A stretch of 35,599 nt of DNA, taken from assembly GCA_945906725.1 (NCBI GenBank), contig CAMDRI010000044.1:1-35599 (forward strand). The letters run 5' to 3'. The notes beneath the pieces are model-generated. The model saw nothing but the letters and a program-made list of their open reading frames with translations, ran no database searches and was not told where the DNA came from. Shown one piece after another: positions 26,431 to 34,467 of the stretch. Numbering within the stretch: position 1 is the first letter of the stretch; the number at the start of each line of letters is the position of its first letter. The DNA comes from Candidatus Kuenenia stuttgartensis. Its GTDB lineage: Bacteria > Planctomycetota > Planctomycetia > Planctomycetales > Planctomycetaceae. A program made the position numbers and the translations under genes.

Positions 26431-26492
26431 GTGGTGCGGGCGGCTCGCCTGCATCGCAACGACGTTTGGTTCAGGCGAGCCGCCCGAACCAC
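26431..26492. repeat. 62-bp palindrome in a divergent promoter region
   Basis: Arms 26431-26451 and 26472-26492 (21 bases) match at 20 positions; loop 20 bases. The arm reads GTGGTGCGGGCGGCTCGCCT. It lies in the 142-base region between the starts of the PmoA-like gene (minus) and the unknown membrane-protein gene (plus), so it must be close to or inside one of their promoters. Confidence 0.82.
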
Positions 26493-26530
26493 GAATGCGT
26501 TGGCTCCAGTATGGTCGGTGAGCTTTCAAA

Positions 26531-28003
26531 ATGAAAAGTGATGCGACGTCCGGTCCCGAACAACCTCCCGTGCTTCGTGAGAAACGGCCGCTGAATCCGT
26601 GGCTGTTGGTTTTTATCACGTTTGGCATGTTCCTCACGTTGGTCATTGTCGGGTTACTGCTGATGGCGCTGTTGGGGCCCACGCAGTCGCTGCGAAACAA
26701 CGAATTCCTAATGCCCGACGGCAAAGTGCTGCGGATCGAAGGGGTGACTTGGGGCAAAACTCATCGGCTGGATTTCGAATACCAACCGATAGGACCGTGG
26801 GGATTTTGGGATCGCCGCCGGCAGCCAATCACGCATGGGCTCGGCATCGATCAACTGACAGTGTGGATGACTTGCCACGACGCTCGGACTGGCCGGTCGG
26901 TCGATTTCGATTGGTGGTCAGAGAGTGTCGCGGTCGATGCCCATGGCGACGAGATTCCCGATAACAATCCGCAGTTCTGGCAAATGGGACCACGCGGAAC
27001 CGGCGCTGGTGGCGGCTCCCGCCCGTTTCACGCAGATCGCACCGGCTACGACTCTTGGCTCGTCTTCAGCTCCTTTCCGGCGTTTCGCACCGACCAGGGG
27101 CGATTCAAGCTGCAACTGAAGAATCTCGCGGGAGACGTCGCGACGACCATCGAGTTGACTCACCCGTCGCCGCCGGTCGCTCAAACCTGGCGCGCCGAGG
27201 AACTGCCGGCAACGAAGACCAGCGGCGATCTTGCGGTGACTCTGAAAAGTCTGCGTGCCGATTTTCACTGGAACACGAGCAATGGCGTGAAGAAGAAGTA
27301 TTGGTACTACTCACCCGAAACCACGGTCAGCGTGAACGGTCAACCTGCCGCGGATTGGTACGTCTCTCTGATGGAGACCACTGATCCGCTGGGAAACAAT
27401 CAGAACTACGGGCAATCGCTTTCGATCCGCGAGCCAACCTGGAAGGTTCGTTTGGCGGCGTGCCGCGCTCAGACCTCCAAGTTCTCGACGGCCGAAACTT
27501 GGACGCTGACAGACGTGCCAATCCCTGAAAAGGACACGGCTCCGCCGCGCAGCGACTCGCAGACAATTGACGGAGTGACCGTGACGCTTGTCGCGCTGGC
27601 CGGTTCTGGCAAGACGAGCTACTCGATCGTGACGGCGAGTCTCGCGGGATACGGCAATTTTAATCACAGTTCGGGAGGCTCGGCGTTTGGATCGACTACG
27701 AAAGTCGAGTCCAAGCGCAGCGGTTCGACCGCAACGAGCAGCGTTGAGGCGAACTGGCCGCACCTGACATTGGACGCCACCGGACTGACACCGTTGCATC
27801 GGATGTACCTCTTGGCCGTGGATGACCAGGGCCGAAGCGTTGAGACTCAGCAGGCGTACCACTACGGATCATTGCAGTCGTTCTTCTTCAAAACCGAACC
27901 GGACGCCAAGTTGCTGACGCTGTCGGTCGTCGTCCACAAAGGTCACGGGTTCGAGTTCTTCGTCAAGCCGCCAAAGTTGCCCGAAGACAAACCGATGCCG
28001 TGA
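26531..28003 (+). CDS. Single-span membrane protein of unknown function
   Basis: 490 residues. One membrane segment at about 25-48 ('WLLVFITFGMFLTLVIVGLL') with a short cytoplasmic N-terminus; the remaining 440 residues face outwards and are beta-rich. Recognisable internal features are limited: 'RIEGVTWGKTHRLDFEYQPI' after the membrane span, aromatic-rich 'FDWWSES', a Ser/Gly/Thr stretch 'NFNHSSGGSAFGSTTKVESK', and a C-terminal 'DPLGNNQNYG'-type loop earlier in the domain. No catalytic motif, and I do not recognise the family. The only plus-strand gene between two minus-strand neighbours. Confidence 0.78.
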   Translation: MKSDATSGPEQPPVLREKRPLNPWLLVFITFGMFLTLVIVGLLLMALLGPTQSLRNNEFLMPDGKVLRIEGVTWGKTHRLDFEYQPIGPWGFWDRRRQPITHGLGIDQLTVWMTCHDARTGRSVDFDWWSESVAVDAHGDEIPDNNPQFWQMGPRGTGAGGGSRPFHADRTGYDSWLVFSSFPAFRTDQGRFKLQLKNLAGDVATTIELTHPSPPVAQTWRAEELPATKTSGDLAVTLKSLRADFHWNTSNGVKKKYWYYSPETTVSVNGQPAADWYVSLMETTDPLGNNQNYGQSLSIREPTWKVRLAACRAQTSKFSTAETWTLTDVPIPEKDTAPPRSDSQTIDGVTVTLVALAGSGKTSYSIVTASLAGYGNFNHSSGGSAFGSTTKVESKRSGSTATSSVEANWPHLTLDATGLTPLHRMYLLAVDDQGRSVETQQAYHYGSLQSFFFKTEPDAKLLTLSVVVHKGHGFEFFVKPPKLPEDKPMP

Positions 28004-28013
28004 CGTCGCAACA

Positions 28014-28071
28014 TGGAGCACGTTTCCAACGTGCTCGCTTCGGGCAACGGGCACGTTGAAATCGTGCCCCA
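28014..28071. repeat. 58-bp double-hairpin palindrome between convergent genes
   Basis: Arms 28014-28037 and 28048-28071 (24 bases) match at 20 positions. Each arm also folds by itself: GAGCACGTT/AACGTGCTC around TCC, and GGGCACG/CGTGCCC around a 7-base loop. It occupies the 70-base gap between the plus-strand unknown gene (stop 28003) and the minus-strand BatA gene (stop 28074-28076), where it could act as a two-way terminator. Confidence 0.75.
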
Positions 28072-28073
28072 CG

Positions 28074-29924
28074 TCAGGTGCGTCGCCCGACCGGCCGCAG
28101 CACATGCCAGTCCGCAAAAGCGGCCAGCACGATCAGCGCGATGCCGACGAGGATCATCCAAGTCAGTGGCTGATCGATTTGAAATCCGCTCGATGCGGCC
28201 TCTTCGGCCGGATCGCGGCGGCCGGGACGAAGGCCGGTGAGCGTCGATTCTTCGGAGTCGAAGAAGTTGACGGCGAACTCACCGATCGGTCGCTCGCCGT
28301 CGAGGATCGTGTAGACGTCCGCCTCGTCGAGCGGCGGAACCTCGACGATCGGCGCTCGCGCGAGCGGTCGCTTCTGGCCGCGATGTTCCAGCAGCAGCGG
28401 ACGAGTATCGGTCGATTCATTCTCGGTGGTTGTTGCGGGGGCGTCGTCGAGCAGCCGAAAGCGAATCTCTTCGTTGAGCCGATAATTCCAGCGACGCAGC
28501 CCCGGCAGATTGTCGCGCCGCAGTTCGATCAAATTACTGAGCAAGATCGGCCAGTCCGGGCTGTCGGCGAGATTCGACTTCGCGAAGTCGAGGTTCAGCA
28601 GATACGCCGTCGTGCGGGTGCCGTTCAATCGCGAGAGCAACGGCTGTTGTCCGGCGGTGATGATGGGCGCGACATCCAGTTTGAGCGGTTGCACGCCTCC
28701 CCAAATGACGCCGCTGAGGGTCAGCCCGTCGAGCAACAGGTTTTGCTTTTCGAGAATGTACGGCCCTCCCAAATCCTGAGCGGACTTGCGTGCCTCATCG
28801 CTGGGATCGAGCGGGCCGATTCCCAACCACGCCAATTCGCGTCGCGACGGCGGCAGCGGTTGAGCCGATGCGATGACCAACTCCGCCGAGTCGGCATTCG
28901 TCAGCGACACATCCGCGATGCCGCGCAGCGCTCGCTGCACCGCTTTCATTGCTGGAGATTCCTTCGGCAGCGTGAGCGCGACGTGCAGCGTGCGGATCTT
29001 CGGCTCGATCAGTTCGATGCGATTGTCGAGCGACAGTCCGTCGCCGATGTTCTCGGTCGTGACGCTCAGCCGCCCCAAGCCGCCAGGGACTTCGACTTCG
29101 AGCGGCGAGGCAACTCCGGCGGCAAGCGCCATCGTTTCTTGAAAGATCGTCCGCTCGCCGACGGAGCCAGCGACACGCACGGTCGCGCCGCGCTTGCCGT
29201 GATTCGTCAGCCGCAGGAAGACTCGACCTTTCGCCGTTTGCGAATTGAAATCCCAGCGCGCGGCGGAGATTGAGACGTTCTCCAACTCGCGGCCGACGGA
29301 GACGACCTCCATGAACTTCGGGACCGCAACCTTTTCGTCTGGAACGACGTCGGTCAGGAACAGCAACTCGCCAGTCTCAGCCGCGAGTTGCGAGGCCAAG
29401 TCCCACGTCGGCTGAAAGTCATGCTTGGGCAGTGCTGGGCGCCACTCATCGAGCTTCGGCTTTGCCTCGTCCCACGGCACGGCTGGTCCCGCGAGCATCT
29501 CCGGCCGCCGCGCCGTCCGCAGCAACGTGACGACGCTGCCACGCGGGAGTTGTTTCGCTCGGCGATCAAGCTCTGCGACCGCCGCGTCGCGAAAAGAGTT
29601 TTCGTCCAAGCCCGGAGGTCGCGACGACATCGACGCCGAGTTGTCCAGTACGACAACCAGATGCACGACTTTGCCCACATCCCCCCAACGTGGATCGGCC
29701 AACAACAGCGACATTACCAATGCGGCCAGCAACTCGCAGATCAGAGACTGCGTGATGGGCAGCCGCTCGCGAGTGCGACCGGCCGTGGTCGTGTGTGTCT
29801 CGATGCCCCACAGATGCAGCCCGGCCACCAACAGAGGTGGGTAACGCCGGTGGTACAAGTGGATGACCACGATCGCCGGCAACGCGAGCAGCCCCAGCAG
29901 GCCCCACGGATTCGCGAAGTACAT
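28074..29924 (-). CDS. BatA/VWA-domain membrane protein
   Basis: 616 residues. N-terminal BatA region 'MYFANPWGLLGLLALPAIVV' then 'IHLYHRRYPP', a second membrane segment at about 60-76 ('LICELLAALVMSLLLADPRW'), then a von Willebrand factor A domain with the metal site D94-x-S96-x-S98 ('VVVLDNSASMSSRPP'). A further membrane helix is at the C-terminus ('PLTWMILVGIALIVLAAF'). BatA proteins in planctomycetes usually accompany a MoxR ATPase and a DUF58 protein, none of which is in the window. The middle has beta-rich repeats and 'FRDAAVAELDRRAKQLPRGS'. Role is probably assembly or surface-associated complex formation. Confidence 0.88.
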   Translation of the reverse strand: MYFANPWGLLGLLALPAIVVIHLYHRRYPPLLVAGLHLWGIETHTTTAGRTRERLPITQSLICELLAALVMSLLLADPRWGDVGKVVHLVVVLDNSASMSSRPPGLDENSFRDAAVAELDRRAKQLPRGSVVTLLRTARRPEMLAGPAVPWDEAKPKLDEWRPALPKHDFQPTWDLASQLAAETGELLFLTDVVPDEKVAVPKFMEVVSVGRELENVSISAARWDFNSQTAKGRVFLRLTNHGKRGATVRVAGSVGERTIFQETMALAAGVASPLEVEVPGGLGRLSVTTENIGDGLSLDNRIELIEPKIRTLHVALTLPKESPAMKAVQRALRGIADVSLTNADSAELVIASAQPLPPSRRELAWLGIGPLDPSDEARKSAQDLGGPYILEKQNLLLDGLTLSGVIWGGVQPLKLDVAPIITAGQQPLLSRLNGTRTTAYLLNLDFAKSNLADSPDWPILLSNLIELRRDNLPGLRRWNYRLNEEIRFRLLDDAPATTTENESTDTRPLLLEHRGQKRPLARAPIVEVPPLDEADVYTILDGERPIGEFAVNFFDSEESTLTGLRPGRRDPAEEAASSGFQIDQPLTWMILVGIALIVLAAFADWHVLRPVGRRT

Positions 29925-30146
29925 CAGGACGACTCCGAACCGACGACTCCTCAGCGAGTCGTGACGAACGTCAGTGTTGCGAGGCTGGTTCCGAACGGCA
30001 ACCGGCGGCCTCGGCGAGCCGAAACTCGATGTTTTTCAACAAACAGGTGACGCCAGACGAATTAGCGGTTAGCCTGCTGTCCCAATGCCCCGCCTCCGCC
30101 GCATCGTGCGGCTGCGGTTTCTGACCTGTCACGCTGGAGATTCTTT

Positions 30147-31145
30147 ATGTCTCGCGTCGTTCGTCCGCTCAGTGGCTGTTGCCAGTTCAGCGCGTTTCGT
30201 CATGCCACAGTTGTCACAGGAATTCTGTCGCTTTCGCTGGCAGGAATGGGGCTCATGGGCTGTTCGTCGGAGGAGCCAGCACCGGCCGCGAACCAAGCTC
30301 AAGGCAACCCAGCACCAGCCGGTGCTGCTGGTGGAATGCCAGGTGGTGGCGGAATGGCCGGTGCTGCTGGTGGAATGCCAGGTGGTGGCGGAATGGCCGG
30401 TGCTGCTGGTGGAATGCCAGGTGGTGGCGGAATGGCCGGTGCTGCTGGCGGAATGCCAGGTGGTGGCGGAATGGCCGGTGCTGCTGGCGGAATGCCAGGT
30501 GGTGGTGGCAAGGGTGGCATGCCTGCGGGAATCGGTGGATCGGCATCAGGTGCGACGCTGGCTAGCGCCGCTCCGGCAGGTGCTGGCGTGCCAGGAGGTG
30601 CTGGAGCGCCAGGAGGTGCTGGTGTGCCAGGAGGTGCTGGTGTGCCAGGAGGTGCTGGAGCGCCAGGAGGTGTCGGTGCGAAGGGAGCTGGTGCGGCAGG
30701 TGCTGGTGCGCCAGGCGGTGGTGGTGCGCCAGGCGGTGGTGGTGCGCCAGGCGGTGGTGGTGCGCCAGGTGGTGGTGGTGCGCCAGGTGGTGCTTCTCAG
30801 AATCCGCAGTCTCAGGCAGGCACGGCTGAGTTCGCCGCCGAGTCCATTGTGGTTCAGATTCTTAAGGGCGAGGCCTCCGGCTTGGAAGAATTCATCAGCC
30901 CGAAATGCAAAGGCGTTCTGGGAGACATTCGCGACGGCAAGGCCACCGAGAAACAAATCGACGATCTCAAGAAACAGTTCACGGGCGTCAAAAAAGTCGG
31001 GTCGAGAACGGAAAACGGAGTGAAAGTTCTGACGCTGCGCAATGCCGAAAGCTTGACCATCACCTTCCGTGTTAAGAAGGAAGGCGAAGACTTCAAGGTT
31101 ATCGAAATGACGGTCAAGGCTGGCACAGGCAAGAAGGGCCGCTGA
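30147..31145 (+). CDS. Gly/Ala/Pro-rich repeat lipoprotein
   Basis: 332 residues from ATG 30147, with GGAG (30136-30139) 7 bases upstream. Lipoprotein signal ends at C39 ('ILSLSLAGMGLMGCSSEEP'). Residues about 50-216 are low complexity in three blocks: five copies of 'AGAAGGMPGGGGM', five of 'GAGVPG/GAGAPG' and five of 'GAPGGG'. The last ~115 residues form a normal, charged domain: 'FAAESIVVQILKGEASGLEE', 'KVLTLRNAESLTITFRVKKE', ending in 'KKGR'. The repeat region should be a long flexible or collagen-like spacer holding the C-terminal domain off the membrane. Repeat units are multiples of 3 bases, so copy number can change without breaking the frame. Function unknown. Confidence 0.82.
   Translation: MSRVVRPLSGCCQFSAFRHATVVTGILSLSLAGMGLMGCSSEEPAPAANQAQGNPAPAGAAGGMPGGGGMAGAAGGMPGGGGMAGAAGGMPGGGGMAGAAGGMPGGGGMAGAAGGMPGGGGKGGMPAGIGGSASGATLASAAPAGAGVPGGAGAPGGAGVPGGAGVPGGAGAPGGVGAKGAGAAGAGAPGGGGAPGGGGAPGGGGAPGGGGAPGGASQNPQSQAGTAEFAAESIVVQILKGEASGLEEFISPKCKGVLGDIRDGKATEKQIDDLKKQFTGVKKVGSRTENGVKVLTLRNAESLTITFRVKKEGEDFKVIEMTVKAGTGKKGR
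30318..30512 (+). repeat. Tandem repeat, 39-bp unit, 5 copies
   Basis: Five head-to-tail copies of a 39-base unit starting GCCGGTGCTGCTGGTGGAAT; the copies differ at one or a few bases (GGT to GGC) and the fifth ends in AAG instead of ATG. Near-identity at the DNA level means recent expansion or gene-conversion-like homogenisation. Confidence 0.92.
30579..30668 (+). repeat. Tandem repeat, 18-bp unit, 5 copies
   Basis: Five copies of GGTGCTGGNGNGCCAGGA, alternating codons for GAGVPG and GAGAPG, in the same lipoprotein gene. A sixth, diverged unit follows. Confidence 0.85.
30705..30794 (+). repeat. Tandem repeat, second 18-bp unit, 5 copies
   Basis: Five copies of GGTGCGCCAGGCGGTGGT encoding GAPGGG; the third positions GGC/GGT vary in the last copies and the final copy ends in GCT. 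Confidence 0.85.
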
Positions 31146-31246
31146 CCCGTGAAGTTGGAAACTGAATTCGGAAGCCGGACATCCGCGGCCAGTGCTCCTC
31201 GCGACGGCATTTTTTCGCGGCTCAGTCGCTGCGTCTCGGTTGGGTC

Positions 31247-31387
31247 ATGCCTCACGATTACCGCGCGACGTTGCTGCACCTGGTCGGGATCGATCCAAAA
31301 AAACTGACGTTCACCCGCAACGCCGCTCCGCAATCGCTGATCTACGCCAATGCGACGGCGCGGAGTGTCACCGAAGTGTTTGCCTGA
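31247..31387 (+). pseudogene. DUF1501 C-terminal fragment
   Basis: A 46-codon reading starting at ATG 31247: 'MPHDYRATLLHLVGIDPKKL' followed by 'TFTRNAAPQSLIYAN' and ending 'VTEVFA' at TGA 31385-31387. The pattern H-x2-ATLLHLxGID with a final 'TEVFA' matches the very end of DUF1501-type proteins. There is no N-terminal part upstream in any frame, so it is a stranded tail, not a gene. It is 100 bases after the lipoprotein and 13 bases before the convergent P450 stop. The sequence 31146-31246 holds nothing else I recognise. Confidence 0.6.
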
Positions 31388-31400
31388 CGTGCCCCCACGA

Positions 31401-32831
31401 TCAAGCCGCCGCGCGGCGTTCGTGAGCGGCCTCCGGCAGATCGATCAGCGTATGAATGTTGCCCCACACCGGCGACGCCGCGAAGCGACCGTCCTGCCGA
31501 GCGACTTCCATTGGCAATCCCCCAATCGGGTTGAGCATCGTCGAGACGACTCGGCCCGTGATCTCGGCACCGGCCGCGACGCTCAGCCGATACCGTCGGA
31601 GAATGCGCGGCAGAATCGACTTCATCGTCATCAGCGCCAGCGGCGCGCCGAGACACAGCCGCGGGCCGGCTCCAAACGGCAAGTACTCGTAGGGAGACGG
31701 CGTAATCGACAGCCAGCGGTCTGGATCGAAGGTCTCCGGGTTCGGAAACAGGTCCGGTCGGTGTTGGGTCATGAATTGGCTGAAGATGATCACCGTGTTT
31801 CTCGGCAATGACAGCGGCCCCAGTTCCATCGGGACGGCATTACTGCGCTGCGAGTAACTCGAAGCCGGCAGTACACGCATGCTTTCGCGAAGCACGCGGT
31901 CCAGCAACAACCCTTTGCCGCTGTCGAACGCGGCCAGCGGTTCGTCGTAAGCACCGGCGAGCAGTTCGCGGAAGAGCGATCGCATCACGTCCGGATGTTG
32001 AGCCAACAAAAACAACGTCCAACCCAGTGTCAGGGCCGAAGTCATGTGTGCCGCGCCAAACAGCACTGCGACATGCCCGACGAGTTGTTCGTTCGAGACC
32101 CCTGTCTGATCGTGACCTCGGATCAGTTGTGACAACAAGTCTGAGCCAAGTTTGCCCGCCTCGCGTCGGAAGCGAATCAGGTCGAGAATCCGCGACTCCA
32201 ACCGTTCGGCCAGAGCCAGCAGTTCCTCGTAGCGCGGCATGAAATCTTCTGTCGGCAGAAATGCGCCGAGACTGAGGTGATGGTTCACCTCAACCCACGG
32301 GTCGAGCATTTCGCCGATCTCCAAAGCGATCTCCATCTGATCCGCACCGAACAGAATTGAGCTGGTGATGCGCCGCATAAGCACGGTCATCTCTTGAGCC
32401 AAATCCAGCGTTGTTCCGGGCTGCCAAGCATCGAGCATTTCGTCCGTCAGCGAGGAAATCGTGTCGTGATAAACACCGATCGTCCGCTTCTCGAACGGAG
32501 CGGCGACCAGTCGCCGTTGCTGCTTGTGTTCGTCACCATTCATGGTCAGCAGGCCACTGGTCAGCCGACGCAGAGCCGACTTCTTGGGGCCGCGCAGCGC
32601 GAAGAATCGCGAGTGGAACAACTTTGAATCGCTGAGAACTTGATGGTTCAACTCCGGGCTGAAGATGAACACGAGCTGTTGCTCAGATTCGCGCAGGGCG
32701 GCGATATCACCATGTTCTCGATGCAGCTTTCGCATGCATGCAATCGGGTCGGCGACAAAGTCTTGGAGCCGTCCGTCCGTGATCGGAGGGCTCCCCGTCC
32801 AGAGGCTGATGTCGGTAGCGGGTCGATCCAT
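31401..32831 (-). CDS. Cytochrome P450
   Basis: 476 residues, no membrane anchor. Haem thiolate C393 in 'YLPFGAGPRLCLGAPLALM', the K-helix ExxR in 'VLRESMRVLP', the meander 'FDPDRWL', and an I-helix 'FGAAHMTSALTLGW' in which the usual (A/G)GxxT is AHMTS. The C-terminus runs about 45 residues past the typical bacterial end ('QDGRFAASPVWGNIHTLIDL'). It would need ferredoxin and reductase partners, which are not in the window. Substrate unknown; terpene or fatty-acid oxidation are common roles. Divergent from the thioredoxin-fold gene across a 205-base region (32832-33036) in which I see no clear promoter. Confidence 0.93.
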   Translation of the reverse strand: MDRPATDISLWTGSPPITDGRLQDFVADPIACMRKLHREHGDIAALRESEQQLVFIFSPELNHQVLSDSKLFHSRFFALRGPKKSALRRLTSGLLTMNGDEHKQQRRLVAAPFEKRTIGVYHDTISSLTDEMLDAWQPGTTLDLAQEMTVLMRRITSSILFGADQMEIALEIGEMLDPWVEVNHHLSLGAFLPTEDFMPRYEELLALAERLESRILDLIRFRREAGKLGSDLLSQLIRGHDQTGVSNEQLVGHVAVLFGAAHMTSALTLGWTLFLLAQHPDVMRSLFRELLAGAYDEPLAAFDSGKGLLLDRVLRESMRVLPASSYSQRSNAVPMELGPLSLPRNTVIIFSQFMTQHRPDLFPNPETFDPDRWLSITPSPYEYLPFGAGPRLCLGAPLALMTMKSILPRILRRYRLSVAAGAEITGRVVSTMLNPIGGLPMEVARQDGRFAASPVWGNIHTLIDLPEAAHERRAAA

Positions 32832-33036
32832 GAGGTCAGTCTTTCTCTTCTCTGAACCAGAGAATTGGAATCTGTATCTGGTTCTTGGGAATTACCGCTA
32901 GACGAGTTCGTCGAAATTCTTCGTCTTGCCTCGGCAAAATGGATTGACCTAAAACCCGCTGAGCATGGGAGTTCGTTTTCGGTAGCTCCCCGACGGATCA
33001 ACCCTCGAAACTTGCCCACGGACGGATGGTGTCATA

Positions 33037-34371
33037 ATGAAAATCAGCTGGCGGCTTGGAAGCTGGATGCTGGCAACAACGATGCTTTCGGGATGTGGAG
33101 GCGGCTCAAGCTCAGGGCCACTCGTGGAGCAAGACCTCGATTCGACCACCCTGCAAAAATCACTGGCGTTGATGGAGAACAATGACGAGACGCCTGCCAA
33201 GAGCGGCATTGTGCCAACCTCCGCCGTTGGCGGACCAGTCCAGAAAACGGATGTGGACGACGGCGAACTCAAGATCGCTGTGCCGGAGAAGGATTCTCCA
33301 GAATGGTTCATCCTGCAAATCACGCGGCTCAAGCTGCGACCGCTCGGAGACGACGTCGATGCCTTCTCGCAATCGCCTGACAAACAAGCTGAGTTGCGAC
33401 GCGAACGGAATGAGCAGTTGGTGAACCTCGCTACCGAGGCCATTGCTCGAACTCACAAAAACAAGACCGAAGCTGGTCAGCGAGTTTTTGGCTTGGCAGT
33501 CCATCATCTGCTGGAAGCCGAACTGCAACTGGCTCTCACGGGCGACAAAGAACACATCGATGCAATTTACGAACACGCCAGTTCGTTGCACGAACGCGAT
33601 CCCAAGTCCAAATCAGCCATCGAAGCGGGACAGGTTTTGATTTCGTTTGCGCGACTGAACGCTCAGCGGTTTGGTCAGCAGGAACCAAAATGGCTCGAGG
33701 AATACGGCCGGCTGGCGAGACAATTTGCCAAGAGTTTTCCACAAGAAGAACGGCAGGCGATCCCGATCCTCCTCGCTTCCGGCCAAAGCTGTGAATTCCA
33801 CGGTCTGACGACGGATGCCATCCAATGCTACGCGACAATCCGCGACCAATTCCCTGAGAATCCTGCCGTGGATCGCGTCACCGCCATCCTGCGACGACTA
33901 AACCTGAAGGGTCAACCCATCGAACTCACCGGCCCCACTCTTCGCGGCGGCTTCGTCAACGCCACGGAGATGACCGGCAAACCATTGCTGGTGGTGTTTT
34001 GGACGACACAAGCACAGCCATTCGTTAAACAACTTCCACAGTTGCGGGACCTGCTCAGCCTGATCGACTCCGAACGATTGAATGTCGTGAGCGTGAATCT
34101 TGACGACGACGACAACGAATCCGCCGTGCAGGCTTTCCTGGAAACCAACGGTTTGAATTGGGAGACAATCTTTCAAACGGATGCCGAGAAGCGAGGTTGG
34201 AATAATCCCGTCGCGACGTACTACGGAATCCAGTCAGTGCCGCTGTACTGGGTGGTGTCGTCGAAAGGAAACGTTGTCGAAACCTCCAACAACGTGCAAC
34301 AGATTGAGCCGCTGCTCAGAAAACTCATGGTCTCCAAGAAGACTTCGGAGAACGAGCAGAATTCGCGATGA
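33037..34371 (+). CDS. Lipoprotein with a TlpA/thioredoxin-fold domain lacking the cysteine pair
   Basis: 444 residues. Lipobox ends at C20 ('GSWMLATTMLSGCGGG'). The middle (about 85-300) is helical and tetratricopeptide-like ('KTEAGQRVFGLAVHHLLEAE', 'LTTDAIQCYATIRDQFPENP'). The C-terminal domain (about 300-435) has the TlpA order: 'KPLLVVFWTTQAQPFVKQLP', 'LNVVSVNLDDDDN', and the cis-proline loop 'YYGIQSVPLYWVV'. At the redox site the canonical W-C-x-x-C is Q325-A326-Q327-P328-F329, so both cysteines are missing and thiol chemistry is not possible. It probably serves as a binding or scaffold domain. The start at 33037 has only a weak GGATGG upstream. Confidence 0.85.
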   Translation: MKISWRLGSWMLATTMLSGCGGGSSSGPLVEQDLDSTTLQKSLALMENNDETPAKSGIVPTSAVGGPVQKTDVDDGELKIAVPEKDSPEWFILQITRLKLRPLGDDVDAFSQSPDKQAELRRERNEQLVNLATEAIARTHKNKTEAGQRVFGLAVHHLLEAELQLALTGDKEHIDAIYEHASSLHERDPKSKSAIEAGQVLISFARLNAQRFGQQEPKWLEEYGRLARQFAKSFPQEERQAIPILLASGQSCEFHGLTTDAIQCYATIRDQFPENPAVDRVTAILRRLNLKGQPIELTGPTLRGGFVNATEMTGKPLLVVFWTTQAQPFVKQLPQLRDLLSLIDSERLNVVSVNLDDDDNESAVQAFLETNGLNWETIFQTDAEKRGWNNPVATYYGIQSVPLYWVVSSKGNVVETSNNVQQIEPLLRKLMVSKKTSENEQNSR

Positions 34372-34389
34372 CAGCCATCAAACAAAAAA

Positions 34390-34414
34390 GCACCAACGAA
34401 TCTTTCGTCGGTGC
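34390..34414. terminator. Bidirectional terminator between thioredoxin-fold gene and lexA
   Basis: GCACCAACGAA (34390-34400) pairs with TTCGTCGGTGC (34404-34414) with one mismatch and a 3-base loop. On the plus strand it is followed by CGGTTTGTTTTGG; on the minus strand by TTTTTTGTTTG. Both convergent genes can end here. Confidence 0.8.
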
Positions 34415-34467
34415 CGGTTTGTTTTGGTCCGATTCTTGCGCGAGCCATCGATTGGCGTGCCGTGGAG

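Noticed and set aside
28056-29273. A 405-codon plus-strand open frame opposite the BatA/VWA gene
   Set aside because: Arg/Gln/Asp-rich composition typical of antisense shadows; the minus strand encodes a clear BatA/VWA protein.
30318-30794. Repeat array considered as CRISPR
   Set aside because: Units are contiguous, with no unique spacers, and lie in frame in a coding gene.
30085-31023. A 312-codon frame over the repeat lipoprotein, reading 'VLLVECQVVAEWP' repeats
   Set aside because: It is open only because the 39-bp unit has no stop in that frame. The other frame has a ribosome site, lipobox and a normal C-terminal domain.
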